Shown here: piece after piece, positions 1-7,126 of the stretch
How the letters are laid out: each line of letters opens with the position of its first letter
Position numbering within the stretch: position 1 is the first letter of the stretch
Origin: Candidatus Omnitrophota bacterium
GTDB lineage: Bacteria; Omnitrophota; Gorgyraeia; Gygaellales; Profunditerraquicolaceae
Length of the DNA: 25,240 nucleotides
Reading direction: 5' to 3'
Assembly (NCBI GenBank): GCA_017995695.1
Contig: JAGOIJ010000004.1
Coordinates: forward strand, 1-25,240
Program-made: the position numbers and the translations under genes
The notes under the pieces: model-generated
The model's input: the letters and a program-made list of their open reading frames with translations, nothing else
What the model was told of the DNA's origin: nothing
The model's database searches: none

Positions 1-377
1 AAGTTGAGGATATCATGCGCAAAGGCTCTGCTAACCCTGTGGTAGGAGCTAACAAGAAAATTTCCGAAGTTTTAGTTACGATTACGCGTTGCCGTGCAGG
101 TAGCGCGGCAGTTATTAACGCCAAGGGTGCGTTAATCGGTATTTTTACCGATGGAGATTTGCGCAGACACCTTGAGGTTGATCCGGATCTTTCGCATCGA
201 AAGGTCCAGGATGTTATGACGAAGAATCCGGTTTCCGTGCGGCAGGAGATGTTGGCGGCAGAAGCAATGCGCATCCTCAAAGAGAAACGCATCGATGAAG
301 TTCCGGTCGTTGATGCGCTCAACCGGCCGGTTGGATTGTTGGATGTGCAGGATATTTTAAGGGTAGGAATTGTATAG
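1..377 (+). CDS. kdsD: Arabinose-5-phosphate isomerase, C-terminal CBS-domain part (partial, 5' end outside window)
   Basis: KdsD interconverts ribulose-5-phosphate and arabinose-5-phosphate, the first committed step toward Kdo, the sugar linking lipid A to the LPS core. Only the end of the gene is present. The reading frame is open from the first complete codon at position 3 (V-E-D-I-M), so the ATG at 15 is internal and not the start. What is visible is a pair of CBS domains with the family-typical stretch IFTDGDLRR and a C-terminal end reading LLDVQDILRVGIV, as in KdsD/KpsF proteins. The catalytic SIS domain lies upstream of the window. The gene ends 11 bp before kdsC, the enzyme two steps later in the pathway, which supports this assignment over other CBS proteins such as IMP dehydrogenase. 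Confidence 0.88.
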   Translation, partial: VEDIMRKGSANPVVGANKKISEVLVTITRCRAGSAAVINAKGALIGIFTDGDLRRHLEVDPDLSHRKVQDVMTKNPVSVRQEMLAAEAMRILKEKRIDEVPVVDALNRPVGLLDVQDILRVGIV

Positions 378-388
378 TTTACTAATAT

Positions 389-925
389 ATGTTTGAATTA
401 AAAGAAGACTTAAAAGCAAAAGCTGCGAAAATAAAAATATTGCTGCTCGACGTTGACGGCGTGCTTACCGATGGTCGTATCGTCTATGATTCGCGCGGCC
501 ATGACATGAAATTTTTTGACGTGCATGACGGTATGGGGGTATACTTGCTCAAAAAGGCAGGCATTCCGACGATCTTGATTACGGCAAAAGGCTCTCGCGC
601 CATCCGACCGCGCGCAAAGGATATGCGCGTGGATGGGGTATTCGCTGATGTCTCGCCTAAAACGATTGCCTTAACAAAGATTATGAAAAAGTATGGGGTT
701 AAGAAAGAGGAGATTTGTTTTGTGGGCGATGATTTGGTGGATCTTTGTATGATGAAAAGCGTGGGATTCCCCATTGCAGTTTTTAACGCCTGCCCTGAAA
801 TAAAGCAATCAGCCGGTTATATTACGTTGCGGGAAGGCGGGCGCGGAGCAGTGCGCGAAGTAGCAGAGCTTATCTTAAAGGCTAAGGGGCTTTGGCAGGA
901 GGCAGTGAAGGCGTATGATGCGTAA
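389..925 (+). CDS. kdsC: 3-deoxy-D-manno-octulosonate 8-phosphate phosphatase (HAD family)
   Basis: KdsC removes the phosphate from Kdo-8-phosphate in the cytoplasm to give free Kdo for LPS core assembly. The 178-residue protein is the usual length for this small, cap-less HAD phosphatase. HAD motif I is DVDGVLTDG (D21 nucleophile, D23 acid/base), motif II is probably T65 in LITAKGS, the conserved lysine is K91 in DVSPK, and motif IV is GDDLVD (D114, D115). The C-terminal glycine-rich segment REGGRGAVREV is also typical of the family. No clear ribosome binding site precedes the ATG, which lies 11 bp after kdsD, so translation may be coupled to the upstream gene. The end overlaps the next gene by 11 bp. 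Confidence 0.93.
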   Translation: MFELKEDLKAKAAKIKILLLDVDGVLTDGRIVYDSRGHDMKFFDVHDGMGVYLLKKAGIPTILITAKGSRAIRPRAKDMRVDGVFADVSPKTIALTKIMKKYGVKKEEICFVGDDLVDLCMMKSVGFPIAVFNACPEIKQSAGYITLREGGRGAVREVAELILKAKGLWQEAVKAYDA

Positions 926-1865
926 AATAGTGTTGACAAGCATTGCGATCGTTGTTATTCTAACATTTTTTGTTGAAGTGGGTTTGGCTGAACCGGCTAA
1001 GTCTAAGAAGAAGGCAGGTGGGAAGAATATTCCCGTCAGCAATGCTACGGCTGAGGCTGACCAGCAGATGACTGATTTTTCTTTGGCTGGTTATGGCGAA
1101 AAAGGAGCCAAAAGCTGGGATCTTTCCGGCGAGAATGCCGATATCTTTGATAATGTAGTGCGGCTTAGTAATGTGACGGGAAACCTTTATGGCGATGAGC
1201 AGATTAAGCTTACCGCTGATAAAGGAGATTTTGATAAAATCGAAGGCAAGGTGCACCTGGAGGATAACGTTATTATCGCCACTTCCGCCGGCACAAAAAT
1301 GACGACAGATTCGCTGGATTGGGATAGGAAAAATGAGGTTGTCTCAACCGACGACCCGGTCAATATTTCTCGCAATAATATGATTACTACTGCCATGGGC
1401 GTGGTGGGCCAGCCGAGCCTAAACAAGGTTACATTGGGCAAAGATGTTGAAGTTAATATTCTTCCTTCTCCCGAGGGATCATCTTCGCCGGGAATAAAAG
1501 ATAAGATCGTGATCACCTGCGATGGTCCGCTTGAGATAGATTATCAGAATAATGTTGCGGTTTTTAAGAATAATGTGAAAGTTGATGCTGAAGATAGGCA
1601 GATTTACAGCGATATCATGGAAGTGTATTTTATCAGCGGGCAGCATGAGCAGGCGCCTGCAGCAGATGCCGCTGCCAATCCCATGGCTGGCTCGCGTATT
1701 GATAGGATTGTTTCGCGCGGCAACGTTAAGATAGTCAGCGGGGAAAATGTTTCTTACAGCGACGAGGCAGTGTATACGGCGGTAAACAAAAAGATTGTTT
1801 TAAGCGGTAAACCGCGTCTGGTTATCCAAGCGACAGGAGAAGGCAATGCACCTTTTGGAAACTAA
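915..1865 (+). CDS. LptC-LptA (OstA-like) fusion protein of the LPS transport bridge
   Basis: This 316-residue exported protein appears to join two periplasmic parts of the LPS transport bridge. Residues 1-25 form a hydrophobic export signal (possible cleavage after VGLA at 25, although LptC proteins often keep this segment as a membrane anchor). Residues about 50-190 are LptC-like, alternating beta strands starting FSLAGYGEKG and containing repeats such as GDFDKIEGKVHLEDNV. Residues about 196-305 match the OstA/LptA N-terminal domain: a first arm with NNVAVFKNNVKVDAEDRQIYSD, then IDRIVSRGNVKIVSG. An AGGAGG lies 12 bp before the ATG at 915, with an in-frame ATG at 918 as alternative. The gene overlaps kdsC by 11 bp and lptB by 20 bp, so the three are translationally coupled. 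In Proteobacteria LptC and LptA are separate proteins. The domain reading is by eye. Confidence 0.75.
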   Translation: MMRKIVLTSIAIVVILTFFVEVGLAEPAKSKKKAGGKNIPVSNATAEADQQMTDFSLAGYGEKGAKSWDLSGENADIFDNVVRLSNVTGNLYGDEQIKLTADKGDFDKIEGKVHLEDNVIIATSAGTKMTTDSLDWDRKNEVVSTDDPVNISRNNMITTAMGVVGQPSLNKVTLGKDVEVNILPSPEGSSSPGIKDKIVITCDGPLEIDYQNNVAVFKNNVKVDAEDRQIYSDIMEVYFISGQHEQAPAADAAANPMAGSRIDRIVSRGNVKIVSGENVSYSDEAVYTAVNKKIVLSGKPRLVIQATGEGNAPFGN

Positions 1866-2568
1866 AGATCTGCGCAAGAGCTATGACGGCAGAGAGGTTG
1901 TCAGGGGCGTTGATATTCTTGTTAAGCGTGGTGAGATCGTTGGACTCTTGGGTCCCAATGGCGCAGGCAAGACCACAACCTTTTATATGATTGTCGGAGC
2001 GATACCTCCCAATCAAGGAAAAATTGTTTTTGATAATTATGATATTACGGCTTTGCCGATTCATGAGCGGGCGCGTTTTGGCATTGGGTATCTTTCCCAG
2101 GAGCCATCGATTTTTAGAAAGCTGACGGTTCAAGAAAATATTGAGTCTATTCTGGAAACATTGCCATTAGCAAGGGCCGAGAGGAAACGAAGGCTTGCCA
2201 GTCTCCTTGAAGAATTAAGTATTGCGCATTTAGCTAAGCATAAGGCGTTTACTCTTTCGGGAGGAGAGCGGCGCAGGCTTGAGATTACCCGCGCTTTGGT
2301 GACAAACCCGTCGTTCATACTTTTGGATGAGCCGTTTTCCGGCATCGATCCTATTGTGGTGAATGAGGCTCAAGAGATTATCAAGAGCTTGCGCGAAAAA
2401 GGCCTGGGAATTTTATTGACTGATCATAATGTCAGGGAGACGCTTTCAATAACTGATCGTGCCTATTTAATTGCCGATGGCAAGATTCTTATTTCAGGCA
2501 CAGCGCAGGACCTAATTAATAACCCCAAGGCAAGGCAGATTTACCTGGGTGAGCGGTTTTCTATGTAA
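1846..2568 (+). CDS. lptB: LPS export ABC transporter ATP-binding protein LptB
   Basis: LptB is the cytoplasmic ATPase that drives LPS out of the inner membrane through LptFG and onto the LptC/LptA bridge. All ABC ATPase motifs are intact: Walker A GPNGAGKTT (36-44), Q-loop in YLSQEPSIF, signature LSGGE (137-141), Walker B ILLDEP with D161 and E162, and the H-loop histidine H194 in LTDHN. The length of 240 residues and the DHNVRETL segment are typical of LptB rather than of amino-acid ABC ATPases. The ATG at 1846 is preceded by AGGAG at 1835-1839 and lies inside the end of the preceding lptC/lptA gene. The membrane partners lptF and lptG are not in this window. Confidence 0.95.
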   Translation: MHLLETKDLRKSYDGREVVRGVDILVKRGEIVGLLGPNGAGKTTTFYMIVGAIPPNQGKIVFDNYDITALPIHERARFGIGYLSQEPSIFRKLTVQENIESILETLPLARAERKRRLASLLEELSIAHLAKHKAFTLSGGERRRLEITRALVTNPSFILLDEPFSGIDPIVVNEAQEIIKSLREKGLGILLTDHNVRETLSITDRAYLIADGKILISGTAQDLINNPKARQIYLGERFSM

Positions 2569-2646
2569 CGAAGTGCATTAAACTTGATTGTTTGGTAATC
2601 AGGCGTGGGTGCAAAACAAGATACGAACAGAATTGAGGTTAACAAC

Positions 2647-3528
2647 ATGAAGGCTGAAGTAAAGAAATTGGAAGGTACCAAGCGGGAATTAAGTATTGAA
2701 GTAGGCAAAGATATCGTCAAAAAGAAATTCGAGGATGTTTTTGTCAGGATTAGCAAAGAGGCAAAAGTTCCCGGCTTTAGGCCGGGGCATGCCCCGCGCG
2801 ACATACTGGAAAAACATTTTTCCCAAGATGCGCATCAGCAGGTGCTCAAGGAGTTGATCCCGGATATCTATCATCAGGCTATTGAGCAGGAGAAGCTGGA
2901 CGTGATTGAGCTGCCCGAGATCTCAGATGTAAAACTTGATCGGGAAAATCTTTCTTTTAAGGCGAAAGTTGAGGTAAGCCCGGAGTTTGACCTTAAAGAA
3001 TATAAAGGAATTGCGGTTACCTATGCGCCTATCAGTGTTTCGCCTGAAGAGATAAAACGCAGCATCGATTCTTTTAAAGAATCCCGCAAGATCGACACTA
3101 TTGACGATAGTTTTGCGCGTGGCCTGGGGTATCCAAGTGTCGCGCAGCTTGAGAAAGCGATTGAGAGCCAGCTCTACCTTAAAAAGGAGAATGCCCAGCG
3201 GCAGGATATCGAACAGCAGATTTTGAATTTCTTGCTTAAGGATATCACTGCGCCTATGCCTCAATCACTGATTGAGCGTCAACTGCAGGAGATGCTTAGG
3301 CAGGCAAAGGTAGATTTGGCGTTGCGCGGCGTTCCTCGGGAAAAAATCGACGCGCAGGATGCCGAGCTGTTAAAAGAGATGCGTCCTGAAGCTGAACGGC
3401 AGGTTAAGGTGTATCTGTTGTTATCGCAGATTGCCAAAAAAGAAGCTATGGCTATCGACGATCATATGCCTGGCCGCGTCATGGAATTTTTACTGAAGGA
3501 AGCTACTTGGAAAGAAAGCAGCAAGTAG
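2647..3528 (+). CDS. tig: Trigger factor, short form lacking the PPIase domain
   Basis: Trigger factor is the ribosome-bound chaperone that meets nascent chains at the exit tunnel. The N-terminal ribosome-binding domain (about 1-115) has the signature GFRPGHAP at 43-50. From about 155 to the end the sequence is the helical chaperone domain, beginning DDSFARGLGYPSVAQLEKAI. The FKBP-type PPIase domain, normally inserted between these parts, is missing: residues 130-150 run straight from the first arm helix into the C-terminal domain. The product is 293 residues against roughly 430-450 for standard trigger factors, and the C-terminal end is also short. I chose the ATG at 2647 because GAGG (2635-2638) sits 8 bp upstream and homologs start just before this point; an upstream GTG at 2605 would add 14 unlikely residues. 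The reading frame is intact. clpP follows. Confidence 0.88.
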   Translation: MKAEVKKLEGTKRELSIEVGKDIVKKKFEDVFVRISKEAKVPGFRPGHAPRDILEKHFSQDAHQQVLKELIPDIYHQAIEQEKLDVIELPEISDVKLDRENLSFKAKVEVSPEFDLKEYKGIAVTYAPISVSPEEIKRSIDSFKESRKIDTIDDSFARGLGYPSVAQLEKAIESQLYLKKENAQRQDIEQQILNFLLKDITAPMPQSLIERQLQEMLRQAKVDLALRGVPREKIDAQDAELLKEMRPEAERQVKVYLLLSQIAKKEAMAIDDHMPGRVMEFLLKEATWKESSK

Positions 3529-3532
3529 CGAG

Positions 3533-3549
3533 TAGTAGCTGCGCTACTA
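3533..3549 (+). terminator. Small hairpin followed by T-rich DNA after tig (possible weak terminator)
   Basis: A perfect 7-bp stem (TAGTAGC / GCTACTA) with a 3-nt loop lies just after the tig stop codon and is followed by TATTTT. The stem is AT-rich and the T tract is short and interrupted, so termination would be inefficient at best. It could equally be an mRNA processing or end-stabilising hairpin. Confidence 0.3.
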
Positions 3550-3560
3550 TATTTTCTACT

Positions 3561-3593
3561 CAATACTTAATACACAATACTTAATACTTAATA
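3561..3593. repeat. Short AT-rich tandem repeats (CAATACTTAATA units) in the tig-clpP gap
   Basis: The gap before clpP contains CAATACTTAATAC twice (from 3561 and from 3575) and then a further TTAATACTTAATA. The copies are 13-14 bp apart and nearly perfect. I see no convincing promoter here. Similar AT-rich low-complexity repeats may have arisen by slippage. Confidence 0.6.
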
Positions 3594-3609
3594 ACAAGGA
3601 GGTGTTTCG

Positions 3610-4218
3610 ATGACAGTAAGAAATCAGACCTTAGTCCCGATGGTTATTGAACAGACCTCGCGCGGTTATGAGCGGGCATATGATATTTACTCCCGGCTAC
3701 TGAAAGACCGGATTGTTTTTGTCGGCACGCCGATTGATGATATCGTGGCGAATCTGATTATTGCCCAGATACTATTCCTGCAGATGGAGGATGTTAACAA
3801 GGATATCAATATTTACATCAATACGCCCGGAGGTTCAGTAACCTCTGGTCTTGCAATTTATGATACGATGCAGTTTGTGAAGTGCGATGTCGCAACGTAT
3901 TGTGTTGGCCAGGCATCAAGCATGGGGGCAATCCTTCTTGCGGCGGGTACTAAGGGCAAGCGTTACGCATTGCCAAATTCGCGCATTATGATGCACCAGC
4001 CGTGGGGCGGGATCCAGGGAGTAGCTGCGGATATTTCTATCCACGCTAAAGAGATACTTCAGATCCGCGATAGGATTAACGCCATATTGGCGCACCACAC
4101 CGGCCAACCCATAGAGCGATTGCAAAAAGATACTGACCGGGATTATTTTATGTCTGCGGAAGACGCAAAGGCATATGGTCTGATTGATGAGGTTGTTGCG
4201 CCAGGGAAGAAGAAATAA
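3610..4218 (+). CDS. clpP: ATP-dependent Clp protease proteolytic subunit ClpP
   Basis: ClpP forms the barrel-shaped serine protease core that degrades proteins unfolded by ClpX or ClpA/C. The 202-residue sequence keeps the full catalytic triad: Ser104 in GQASSMGA, His129 in MMHQPWGG, and Asp178 in TDRDYF, with the same spacing (25 and 74 residues from the serine) as in E. coli ClpP. The N-terminal segment up to about residue 14 is probably a short propeptide. A strong AAGGAGGTG (3596-3604) lies 5 bp before the ATG. In many bacteria the order is tig-clpP-clpX; here the next gene is an aminotransferase, so the ClpX partner must be encoded elsewhere. Confidence 0.97.
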   Translation: MTVRNQTLVPMVIEQTSRGYERAYDIYSRLLKDRIVFVGTPIDDIVANLIIAQILFLQMEDVNKDINIYINTPGGSVTSGLAIYDTMQFVKCDVATYCVGQASSMGAILLAAGTKGKRYALPNSRIMMHQPWGGIQGVAADISIHAKEILQIRDRINAILAHHTGQPIERLQKDTDRDYFMSAEDAKAYGLIDEVVAPGKKK

Positions 4219-4259
4219 TACCAGTTGATATTTAGTGTAACTTAGGAGGTATAGTTGAT

Positions 4260-5396
4260 ATGAGAAAAAATTATCTTTTGACGCCAGGTCCGACTCCCTT
4301 GCCACCGAAGGTAAGCGAGGCAATGGCGCGGCCGATTATACACCATCGCACGCCGCAATTTCAGCAGATTTTAAAAGAGGCCAGCGAAGGTCTTAAGGTT
4401 GTTTTTCAGACGAGCAATGATGTCTTTATCCTTGCTTCATCCGGAACAGGGGCGATGGAAGCGTCGGTTGCGAATTTATTGTCCGCCGGTGATACCGCCC
4501 TCTGCATTGATGGTGGAAAATTCGGGGAGCGCTGGATTGAATTGTGTAAAGCCTATGGAGTAACCACGGAAATAATTAAGGTCGCTTGGGGAACGGGCGT
4601 TGACCCCCAAGAAGTCGCCAAGAAATTGAAAACTAATCCAAAGATCAAGGTTGTATTCGCAACATTGTGCGAAACTTCAACCGGCGTTACGCATGACATC
4701 GCAGCATTAGGAAAAGTTGTTCAGGCGACAAGTGCGGTTTTGGTTGTTGATGCTATCAGTGGGTTAGGCGCCATTCCTTTAGCGACCGATGCTTGGGGTT
4801 GCGATGTGGTGGTTTCCGGTTCTCAAAAAGGGTTAATGTTGCCGCCCGGGCTTGGGTTTATTTCTGTCAGCCCTAAGGCTTGGAAGTTGGTTGAGGCAGC
4901 TACTTCGCCTCGCTACTATTTTGATTTAAGACTTGCTAAAAAGGCCCTCGCCAGCACCGATACCCCTTTCACCCCGGCGATCACCTTGATTATTGCGCTG
5001 TGTGAGGCGTTGGCAATGATGAAGCAGGATGGTTTGGATGCGATATTTGCGCGCCATAAGAAAATGGCTGATGCCACCCGCGCCGCAGTTAAGGCTATGG
5101 GGCTTGAGTTGTTTGCGCCTACTGCTGCTTCTGATGTAGTAACATCGGTTAAGGTGCCTGCGGGCGTTGATGGCGAAAAGCTTGTAAAAATTATGCGCGA
5201 TACCTGGGGCGTTACTATTGCCGGCGGCCAATCGGAAATGAAAGGTAAAATATTCCGTTTTGCGCATATGGGTTTTATCGAAGAGTTTGATATTATCGTA
5301 GGTATTAGTTGCCTCGAAAAGGTGTTGACCCAGATGGGATATAGCTTTACTCCCGCATCAGGGGTAAAGGCAGCGCAGGAAGTATTTTTGAAATAA
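4260..5396 (+). CDS. Class V PLP-dependent aminotransferase (alanine-glyoxylate / serine-pyruvate type)
   Basis: This 378-residue protein is a fold-type I, class V aminotransferase. It starts with the family signature LLTPGPTPLPP (6-16) and HHRTPQF. The substrate-binding motif SSGTGAME is at 60-67, the PLP-ring aspartate is D164 in VVDAISGLG, and the Schiff-base lysine is K190 in SGSQKGLMLPPGL. The closest family is alanine-glyoxylate/serine-pyruvate aminotransferase. A gene for D-3-phosphoglycerate dehydrogenase follows, so I infer that it makes phosphoserine from phosphohydroxypyruvate in place of SerC, but sequence alone cannot separate that from a serine-glyoxylate role. An AGGAGG (4244-4249) precedes the ATG. 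Confidence 0.85.
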   Translation: MRKNYLLTPGPTPLPPKVSEAMARPIIHHRTPQFQQILKEASEGLKVVFQTSNDVFILASSGTGAMEASVANLLSAGDTALCIDGGKFGERWIELCKAYGVTTEIIKVAWGTGVDPQEVAKKLKTNPKIKVVFATLCETSTGVTHDIAALGKVVQATSAVLVVDAISGLGAIPLATDAWGCDVVVSGSQKGLMLPPGLGFISVSPKAWKLVEAATSPRYYFDLRLAKKALASTDTPFTPAITLIIALCEALAMMKQDGLDAIFARHKKMADATRAAVKAMGLELFAPTAASDVVTSVKVPAGVDGEKLVKIMRDTWGVTIAGGQSEMKGKIFRFAHMGFIEEFDIIVGISCLEKVLTQMGYSFTPASGVKAAQEVFLK

Positions 5397-5520
5397 ATTC
5401 AAAAATCAAAATTACTTTTCAAAATCTAAAATTTTTTCATTTTGGTTTGTCATTTTTCCGCCACAGACATTGGCGGACCCGCCAAATGGTTAGTGGTGGG
5501 GATATTTGATGTTTGAATTT
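5395..5520. repeat. Inverted-repeat element with internal GC-rich hairpins upstream of serA
   Basis: The 143-bp gap before serA is bounded by a 16-bp inverted repeat (5395-5410 and 5505-5520, 15 of 16 positions complementary). The left arm starts inside the stop codon of the aminotransferase. Inside lie two mutually exclusive GC-rich hairpins that share one strand: TCCGCCA/TGGCGGA (5457-5463 with 5471-5477) and TTGGCG/CGCCAA (5470-5475 with 5480-5485). The layout suggests either a small non-autonomous mobile or palindromic element, or a folded leader in the serA transcript. No ORF lies inside. Confidence 0.6.
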
Positions 5521-5539
5521 TCTTCGCAGGAGGTTAGGG

Positions 5540-7126
5540 ATGATTAAGATTTTAGTAAGCGACCAGTTGTCTGATGAGGGCCTTAAGATTTTGCAAGAGG
5601 TAAAAGAATTCCAGGTTGATGTTAAGACAGATCTTAAGCCTCCACAGTTGCTTGACGCGATTAAGCAGTATGATGCTTTGGTTGTCAGAAGCGCAACCAA
5701 GGTTACCAAGGAAGTTATAGCTGCTGCTGATAAGCTTAAGGTGGTTGGGCGCGCCGGGGTTGGTCTTGACAATGTTGACTTAGAGGCTGCGACCCAAAAA
5801 GGTATCATTGTCATGAATACACCCAGCGGCAACACGATCTCAACGGCTGAGCATACGGTCAGCATGATCCTTTCTCTTTCGCGTAATATTCCTCAAGCCA
5901 ATGCCTCGATGCAGAAAGGTGAGTGGAAGCGATCAAAGTTTATGGGAGTTGAGCTGTATGGTAAGGTGCTTGGCATTGTGGGATTTGGCAGGATCGGCAA
6001 GGAAGTTGCTAAGCGTGCCTTGTCTTTCGGGATGAAGGTATTGGCTAACGACCCTTTCTTGTCCCGCGAAGTAGCGGAGAGCTTAGGCATTGCGATTGTG
6101 GAATTGCCCGAGCTCTTTGCGCAGGCAGATTATATCACGGTGCATACGCCGCTTACTGATGAGACCAAGCATATGATTTCTACGGATCAGTTTGCGCTCA
6201 TGAAGAAAGGCGTGCGTATCATTAATTGCGCGCGCGGCGGGATTGTTGATGAGGTTGCCTTGGCAGCGGCGATACGAGACGGCAAAGTCGCAGGAGCGGC
6301 GATTGACGTCTTTGAAAAAGAACCTCCGTCGCCTGACCATGAACTTCTAAAATTAGAAAATGTTATTATCACTCCGCATCTGGGGGCTTCTACTGAAGAA
6401 GCGCAGGTTAATGTTGCCATCGAAGTCGCGGAAATCGTCCGCGACGCATTATTAGGAAGGGGTATTCGCAATGCTGCGAATTATCCTTGCCTTGAGGCAG
6501 AGGTTTGTAATATTATCCAACCGTATATTGCCTTAGCAGAAAAAGTGGGGCTTTTCAGCAGCCAGCTGGTTGAAGGCAGGTTGGAGGAGTTACGCATTAT
6601 GTATAGCGGTCAGATTGCGCAGTATGACACAAGCGCTGTGACCCTTTCTTTAGTTAAGGGGGTATTAAGCCCCATACTTAAGGAGACTGTTAATTTTGTT
6701 AATTCCCTTGCCTTGGCCAAAGAGCGGGGGATTAGATTAAGTGAAGTAAAATCATCCCAAGAGGCTGAGTTTGTAACCCTGATACAACTTGAGATTGTTA
6801 CCGATAAAGAGAGACGCAAGATCTGCGGTACGCTTTCAGCAAATAAGCAGCCTCGTATTGTAAAAATTGATAATTACTATGTTGAGGTGTCTCCCGTTGG
6901 TGAAATGATTATGATTCAAAACTGGGATAGGCCAGGGATAATCGGCAACCTTGGTTCGCTGCTAGGAAAACTTAACATCAATATCGCCGCTATGACATTC
7001 GGCCGCCAGGAAGCCGGAGGAAAAGCTATCAGCGTGCTTAATGTTGATAGCGTTATTTCTGCGGATATTCTGGATTCTATTAAAAAGCTAGAAAATATCC
7101 TTATGGCAAAGGTGGTGCGGGTATGA
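5540..7126 (+). CDS. serA: D-3-phosphoglycerate dehydrogenase, long form with ACT domain
   Basis: SerA oxidises 3-phosphoglycerate to phosphohydroxypyruvate with NAD+, the entry step of serine synthesis. The 528-residue length is that of the long (type I) form. The NAD-binding Rossmann motif is GFGRIG (148-153), with substrate-binding RAGVGLDN at 71-78. The catalytic arginine is R232 in NCARGGIVDE and the histidine is H280 in ITPHLGAST. Residues about 315-445 form the allosteric substrate-binding domain, and about 455-528 an ACT domain (QNWDRPGIIGNLGSLL), the usual site for feedback by serine. AGGAGG (5528-5533) is 6 bp before the ATG at 5540; an in-frame upstream start at 5513 would lie in the repeat and is unlikely. 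The stop overlaps the next ATG by 4 bp. Confidence 0.96.
   Translation: MIKILVSDQLSDEGLKILQEVKEFQVDVKTDLKPPQLLDAIKQYDALVVRSATKVTKEVIAAADKLKVVGRAGVGLDNVDLEAATQKGIIVMNTPSGNTISTAEHTVSMILSLSRNIPQANASMQKGEWKRSKFMGVELYGKVLGIVGFGRIGKEVAKRALSFGMKVLANDPFLSREVAESLGIAIVELPELFAQADYITVHTPLTDETKHMISTDQFALMKKGVRIINCARGGIVDEVALAAAIRDGKVAGAAIDVFEKEPPSPDHELLKLENVIITPHLGASTEEAQVNVAIEVAEIVRDALLGRGIRNAANYPCLEAEVCNIIQPYIALAEKVGLFSSQLVEGRLEELRIMYSGQIAQYDTSAVTLSLVKGVLSPILKETVNFVNSLALAKERGIRLSEVKSSQEAEFVTLIQLEIVTDKERRKICGTLSANKQPRIVKIDNYYVEVSPVGEMIMIQNWDRPGIIGNLGSLLGKLNINIAAMTFGRQEAGGKAISVLNVDSVISADILDSIKKLENILMAKVVRV

Noticed and set aside
484..774. Minus-strand ORF inside kdsC, and similar antisense ORFs throughout
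   Set aside because: These lie opposite strongly conserved genes, show no recognisable domain and have no ribosome sites; they are coding shadows.
2605..2646. Upstream GTG start for trigger factor
   Set aside because: It would add 14 residues absent from the family and has no ribosome site, while the ATG at 2647 has GAGG at good spacing.
2569..2646. Promoter or tRNA fragment between lptB and tig
   Set aside because: No boxes with correct spacing, and no cloverleaf can be formed.
3561..3593. CRISPR-like array
   Set aside because: Units are only about 13 bp with no unique spacers, so it is a simple tandem repeat.
5513..5539. Upstream in-frame start for serA
   Set aside because: It lies in the inverted-repeat arm and before the AGGAGG; the ATG at 5540 gives the standard SerA N-terminus.
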